Shown: positions 59,101-64,000 of the stretch, in pieces | Layout: each line of letters begins with the position of its first letter | Numbering within the stretch: position 1 is the stretch's first letter | Source: Mucidula mucida | Taxonomy: Eukaryota; Basidiomycota; Agaricomycetes; Agaricales; Physalacriaceae | Direction: 5' to 3' | NCBI GenBank assembly: GCA_015501055.1 | Contig: JADNYV010000076.1 | Coordinates: 1 to 64,000 of the forward strand | Length of the DNA: 64,000 nt | The notes under the pieces: generated by a model | Told to the model about the DNA's origin: nothing | Databases searched by the model: none | Seen by the model: the letters and a program-made list of their open reading frames with translations, nothing else | Translations under genes and position numbers: made by a program

Positions 59101-61952
59101 AAACCTCAAATCCAACATCAGTACCAAGTTCGCCGCTAAAGAACGACATTACCTCAAGTCTGAAGGAACTAGAGAACGAAAATCATGAGGCTAGCGTATC
59201 AGAAGTACCTAGGCAACCGGAGATCGGCAAAATACGCAAGACAGGGCTTCACGAAAGCCTACAAGGACAAGCAACTATACCTAAAAAGGAAACTCTAAAG
59301 ACGGAGAAAGATCCCGAACTTGCAGATCCTGTCGCGGATTCCGGTTCGCTGTTTGATGTCTTGTCTGGAGGGCGCGCTGGTATCAATCTTGAGAACAAGA
59401 TCCGAAACAAGTACGACTCGGATCCTGCATTTTGCGCCATCTTGAAGAAACCCAAGGATTTCCGAAATTTTGACGTTGAAGATGACCTTGTCTATATCCG
59501 GATGGCCGACGAGCAAAAGCTTCTATGCCTTCCTGGTCTATTCCTGAAAGAGAGAAGTATCAGGGAAATAGTGATTGATGAAGCACATTCACTACTTGCT
59601 CACCTTGGCAGTCGGAAAACCTTGCTGTACTTGCAAGAGTACGTCTGGTGGAAAACAATGGTTAAAGACGTTGAATTGTACTGCAAATTGTGCATTACCT
59701 GCTCGAAAACAAAGTCAAGTGACCAGAAACCATATGGACTTCTGCACCCGCTCGACCCGCCCGTACAACCGTGGGATGTAATTGGTATTGACTTCATGGA
59801 CCCGTTACCTGTGTCAACAAACAGGGATGGGTTGTTTGACATGCTAGCCGTCATCGTTGACCACCTAACTGGCATGGTTCATCTTGTGCCGGGTCGAATA
59901 AATTACAAGGCCCGCAATGTGGCGGAACTTGTCTTTGCGGAGGTGTACAAACACCACAGCCTGCCTAAAGCAATAGTTAGTGACCACAACACGTTGTTCA
60001 CAAGTACCTTTTGGAACCACTTACACAAACTAATCGGCACAAAACTCAGAATGTCAAGCGCGTACCATCCGGAAACTGACAGTATGACTGAGCGCGCAAA
60101 CCGAACCATAGGCCAGATGTTACGGCAGTGCATACGCCCAGATCAGAAGGACTGGGTCGCGTGATTACCTGCAATTGAATTCACAATTAATCTAGCCCAT
60201 TCAGAAACAACAGGATACTCACCGTTTTTCCTGAACTCTGGTTGAGTTCCGAGATCCATGCTGTGGGATTCGGCTAGCAAAAACAAATATCCCGCAGTCC
60301 GAGTATTTGCGCAGCGAATCAAACAGGCAGTAATGGCGGTGCACAACAGTATATTGGAAGCGCGCGTCAAGCAGACATGTGACGCGAACAGGAAAAGAAT
60401 ACCTGTCCCGTTCAGCGAAGGAGACTTGGTATACATATCTACAAAGAATATCACCTTCCCAAAAGGATTAGCTCGAAAATTGGTACCCAAGTATATTGGA
60501 CCTTACAAAATTTTGAAAGATTTCAAGAACTCCTCCTTCAGGATCGATATTCCTGCAATTTTGAGTAAGCGCGGCGTTCATAACGTGTTCCATGCGTCTT
60601 ACCTTTGTGTACATCACCCTAACAATGATTGGCTGTTCCCTGGACGCGCCAAAAACCAAGTGGCGCCGTTTGAGGATCTCCAAGGCGAGTGGGCAGTGGA
60701 TAAAATCCTAACCCATTCTGGTAAAGGCCAAAACCTTATGTTCAAGGTTCAGTGGAAGGCCGGAGACGTGACTTGGCTCCCTGTGGCGCAAACTGAGCAC
60801 CTGGATGCGCTGCAAGATTATTTTGAGGCGCTGGGAGTTTCCGATATGTCGCAATTACGAGAGATGGGCGGCGAAGATACCGCAGACGGAGAGGATGTGC
60901 AAATACTATACACAAGTGGAATTACATTTAAAACGTGTAATGAAGCTGTTCGTGAATATAAATACGAGCAGGAAGAGCAATTAGAGGCAATAAACTCACC
61001 AAATGCCCTACTTAGCTCTCCAATCCCAATTTACCACCATTCCGTCCCACTTCCTTTATCTCTTTGTCAACACATGCAGCCCCCTCGCCCATCAACACCG
61101 TTTCCCAATGATCTCGCAACCCCAACAATGGCTCCACTGCGCTATGCGACGGTGGAACCGGAACAGGTCGACACGGCGACACGTCTGTATGGATTTCACC
61201 ACCCGGACTTCTATTGACATGGTGGCGGTTATTCACTACGTCCTCGTGGTGATGGCGCTACTCGCGTTGTTGTTGACAACGCGGCGGTTCAGAGGTGCCT
61301 CCAGAACAACGAGGATTTAAACGCAAACGGGTATAATCCTCGCGTTCTTCTTGACAATGCCTACTTCCATTTCGCCGACACCTACAATAGTCTTAACCTG
61401 GGTGACGGATTCATTACTGTCAACTTACCTGAGGGTACTATTAACTGTCCTCGCCTTCTCGTCGATTCCAATGCTTTCCTTCCATACAACGACACCATGA
61501 CCATCAACCTTGATACCATCCCTGAATCCATCACAGAGTCCATCTCATCCGCTGCTGCCGTCGTTGGAGACGACGACGATGTCGGCTTTGAAATTTACTC
61601 GGCAACTGGGCATACTCCATCTCCTCCCCGTGATCGTCGCACCACTTGTATGCCAAATGGTTGGTTCCTCCATCAGCAATTGGAGCGGAGAGACAGAGAG
61701 GATTCCATTAATTTCCTCCTGTGGAATGTCATTGATCAGGCCAAGCGCGAGAAGGAATGGAAGTTGAAGTGGAAGACGAAGAGAGAAGAGAAGAAGCGTG
61801 AGAAAGCCCTGAACCGACTTGCCGGTGCTCGTGCCACTGCCCATGGTAGGGATGCATACTCCAAGAGGTACTTTGACGACGACAACATGTCGTCTGCTGG
61901 GGTTGCGATCGCGAGTGGGAGCGGAAGGCAGGTGCATTTCGGAGGTAATTGA
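56142..61952 (+). pseudogene. pol polyprotein (PR, RT, RNase H, IN, chromodomain)
   Basis: One frame throughout, with no frameshift. Retropepsin is ALIDTGS (about 57030) with ILGTPF later. Reverse transcriptase has KLRVVVDLH, MDSSDAYKQ, then YLDD (about 57985). RNase H is about 58430-58690 (VTDG, E, VTDHKA). Integrase has an HHCC-type site (CKLCITC) and a DDE set: IDFMD, SDHNTLF and ETDSMTERANR. A chromodomain-like block (about 60690-60830, FKVQWKAGDVTWLP) follows. Stops are at 56412, 56769, 56940, 58695, 58785, 59058, 59067, 60162, 60243 and 61215. Past 61217 the same frame goes on for about 245 codons to a charged C-terminus ending at 61952. Dead as it stands. Confidence 0.8.
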
Positions 61953-61971
61953 GGAAGACTTCCGATCCAAT

Positions 61972-62568
61972 CACAAGTCTTGGAGGGCGCATGTGACGGG
62001 CAGGAGCGAGTTACTGAATATGGACAGGATTCTCGACCCATGGACACAGCCACTCGCAGTCTAAACACGAACGGACACGTAATGTACTTATAGCTCGTAG
62101 CTTCTTGTAGTTTCTCTCATTGCTTTCCGTAGTATACTGTAGCGTTTCAACCGTAACTTCACAGCCTGTGACCCATTATGGTCTGAAGTTACAGCGAACA
62201 GCTTCACAGACCCTTAAATTGCCTTTTTTGGACAGTTCCGCTTATAGCGGGACCTGAAATTTCCTTATTTGGAGGCTCGTGCCTGACCAAAGTGGTCCGT
62301 GACCCGTTATGATGTATATATAGCTTCACTTCAAAGACCCCCGTGACCCGTTATGTGAATTTGCGGTCGAAACACTACAGTATTACCTATTTACTATTAC
62401 TACTTACACAGGACTCTGGACTTGTATATAAGCTTGCAGAACTCGTGTCAGTAGCACAGAACAATCTTACCACCCAACCCAATCATCTCGAACGAACCAA
62501 ACAACAACAACTTATCCTTTTACCTCGTGTGGAACTAGACGTGTATCCTCAGTCACGCCTATCCCACA
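61972..62568 (+). repeat. 3' LTR of the Gypsy element, with MITE
   Basis: It matches 50145-50495 on both sides of a 246-bp interruption (the 244-bp MITE plus the duplicated TA). It ends in CCCACA like the 5' copy. The five substitutions relative to the 5' LTR are spread along its length. Confidence 0.85.
62137..62380. mobile_element. MITE with TA target duplication (244 bp)
   Basis: The ends are inverted repeats. The left end reads CTGTAGCGTTTCAACCGTAA and the right end, reverse-complemented, reads CTGTAGTGTTTCGACCGCAA, three differences in 20. It is flanked by TA on both sides (62135-62136 and 62381-62382), and the empty site is visible in the 5' LTR, which has a single TA at that spot. It is non-coding. 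Three copies of a GTGACCC-A/G-TTATG motif lie inside. This points to a Tc1/mariner-type non-autonomous element. Confidence 0.85.
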
Positions 62569-62692
62569 AATGGCTATCCACGAAGACAAGCTTCCATATC
62601 AACATCAGCAAGCAATGGCCGACGCTGCGGCTTACGAGGACCACCTTGAGAGGAAGCCTACTACTTTCTTTGCTACATCTGCACATCACATT

Positions 62693-62840
62693 GCACTCGA
62701 CGAGAGCGCCGCTGCTCGTCAGGATGACTGCGTGAGTGTCATCTTGGCTTGTTGGCTGTCTGGATGAACGTGCATGGTCAGTCGCACCAGTGCACCTCGA
62801 CGAGAGCGCCGCTGCTCGTCAGGACAACTGCGTGGGTGTC
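62693..62840 (+). repeat. direct repeat, two units of about 48 bp
   Basis: Units at 62693-62740 and 62792-62840 share CGACGAGAGCGCCGCTGCTC and flanking bases, with a few substitutions and one extra C in the second. The spacer is 51 bp. It is probably a local tandem duplication with decay. Confidence 0.7.
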
Positions 62841-63399
62841 CCCTTGCAAGTGTCAATGTCCGCCTCGACTGGGATAGCACTCCTCGCCAGGGCGACGGCG
62901 TTTGGTGAGCCGTGCGCTGCTGGAGCGACAAGGGGTGGCCTTAGAACAACATAGGAGGCTGTTTACGGGCTGTCGCGGGTGTTGACAGGGAGAATTCGGG
63001 TTTGAACCGCGCGAGGATCTCTCTCTTGGTCTGCGGGTTCTGTTTCAGGACGAGCAAGACAGATACGCCGTGTGTGTGATAGTAGACGACCACTGATGAG
63101 GCACTCAATGGTGACGAAGTAACAGATGACATGGACGCGGATGAGTACATGGGACTCTCGTTGCGGGGTTTGGGATAGTCACGGACAATGGATGTTGTTA
63201 TATTTTCTGTTAATCAATCCGGCTTAATGGGATGGCTATCATGGGGTCTGATAGTCGTTCGTCATCTCGTCATGTAGTGTATGCAGGCGACGGCAACTTG
63301 TGTGCCCAATCAAATGTGACATTGCATTGGCGACCGTGAGCGCGGGCCGGAACGGGTGAGCACGGACTCACCTCTGTCGCTAATGAGTGAGCAGCCCCA

Positions 63400-63427
63400 A
63401 CTCATACTCATACTCATACTCATACTC
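63400..63427. repeat. microsatellite (ACTCAT)n
   Basis: Four full units of ACTCAT plus part of a fifth. Short, clean tandem repeat in non-coding sequence. Confidence 0.85.
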
Positions 63428-64000
63428 TGAACACTGCAAGCCATAGAGTCTCGGACGAGCTTGTTTTTGTGGCACAAAGTAAGGCACCATCGTCGGGGTT
63501 CAAGGGCGTTGCCTTGTTCGACGCTAACAACGACGACCGCAAAGATGAATAGCACGAACCTCAGTATAGCCATCCTTGGCGCTGTACCAGCCTGTACCTA
63601 TCATTTGCGTCAAAGCAAGGCATCTCTCTAGCAGCATGGCATGAATTCACATATCCTAGCGCTTCCCACTTGGTAATGAGAGAAAGTTTACCATTGTCAC
63701 GTTACTGTCTTTGATTTTAAGCTGAGCTCCGGGAGCTCTGGGACTGCGATACGTCTACTCGAGTGAAGGTACTAAGGAGTGTATTATGAATGAGTGAGAC
63801 TCAGAGGGTGGGAAGATGAGAGGTTGGCGAGCACGTAAGAACGGTCACTTGGAATGGTTTGTCTCGACTACTATTCCGTGGACTGCAGAATCAAACTCAA
63901 AGCCTTCTCGCCTCAAGGCGTTGGATCGGATCCTCCCGGGTTGTGGATATGTATACAGCTCGTCGTAGCCGGACATAGCATGGGGTGTTACGTTCTGTCC

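Larger units (their letters stand above)
50145..62568 (+). mobile_element. Ty3/Gypsy chromovirus with nested insertions
   Basis: Two 351-bp LTRs flank gag, a CCHC knuckle, retropepsin, reverse transcriptase, RNase H, integrase and a chromodomain, in the protease-RT-RNaseH-integrase order of Ty3/Gypsy. The element is 12.4 kb as found and about 10 kb without a hAT fragment (53990-56141) and a MITE (62137-62380). The gag-pol frame is continuous in one phase from about 52240 to 61952 except for nonsense codons. It is inactive now. The nearly matching LTRs point to a fairly recent insertion, while the hAT fragment shows later events. Target-site duplication is unclear; AATG beside each end is a weak candidate. 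Confidence 0.85.
62569..64000. other. region without a supported gene
   Basis: The plus strand begins with a short frame (62570-62767) that could be a gene or element fragment. A minus-strand frame near 63310-63573 spans the ACTCAT repeat and is probably chance. No domain seen. Confidence 0.4.

Noticed and set aside
63400..63427. ACTCAT repeat as a possible CRISPR or telomere-like array
   Set aside because: It is only a short microsatellite, with no spacers and no telomeric motif.

Overview
The window looks like nuclear DNA of a basidiomycete fungus, most likely an Agaricomycete. Genes are split by many short GT-AG introns (about 44-65 nt). Several families typical of that group are present: compact kinase-like proteins in many copies, an F-box protein with Cys-rich spacing, MYND proteins, hexose transporters, multi-pass membrane proteins of unknown function, Ty3/Gypsy chromoviruses and hAT elements. 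Exon boundaries below were placed by eye from splice sites, reading frame and comparison between paralogues inside the window. No database search was run.

Layout. 0-11 kb: five members of one kinase-like family on both strands, mixed with decayed sequence. 11.6-20 kb: a Pro-rich unknown protein, an F-box protein, a secreted alpha/beta hydrolase and a MYND-family paralogue that lacks the MYND finger. 20.5-25 kb: a sixth kinase-like gene and two tandem medium-chain dehydrogenase/reductases, the first a clear pseudogene. 26-36.5 kb: a GNAT acetyltransferase, then two paralogous hexose transporters on the minus strand around a phosphoinositide phospholipase C gene and a small unknown gene. 37.5-43.3 kb: a four-exon small membrane protein, a decayed second copy of the secreted hydrolase with its active site deleted, and a multi-pass membrane protein. 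44.7-49.9 kb: the seventh kinase-like gene, a tRNA-Gly, a multi-pass membrane protein and a MYND zinc-finger protein. 50-62.6 kb: a nested transposon block, a Ty3/Gypsy chromovirus between 351-bp LTRs, carrying a hAT fragment in its coding region and a 244-bp MITE in its 3' LTR. 62.6-64 kb holds repeats and no recognised gene.

Two themes stand out. First, the seven kinase-like paralogues lose catalytic motifs to different degrees; only the copy at 44.7 kb keeps a full set, and it carries a one-base frameshift. Second, the Gypsy element's pol frame is open for about 5.8 kb with no frameshift but many nonsense codons. Every stop I found in its gag-pol frame can be explained by one C-to-T change, mostly CGA to TGA, as expected from deamination of methylated CpG or a RIP-like process.

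Several otherwise healthy genes carry single-base indels (for example a run of eight C at 21199-21206). Real decay and assembly error cannot be separated from this sequence alone.
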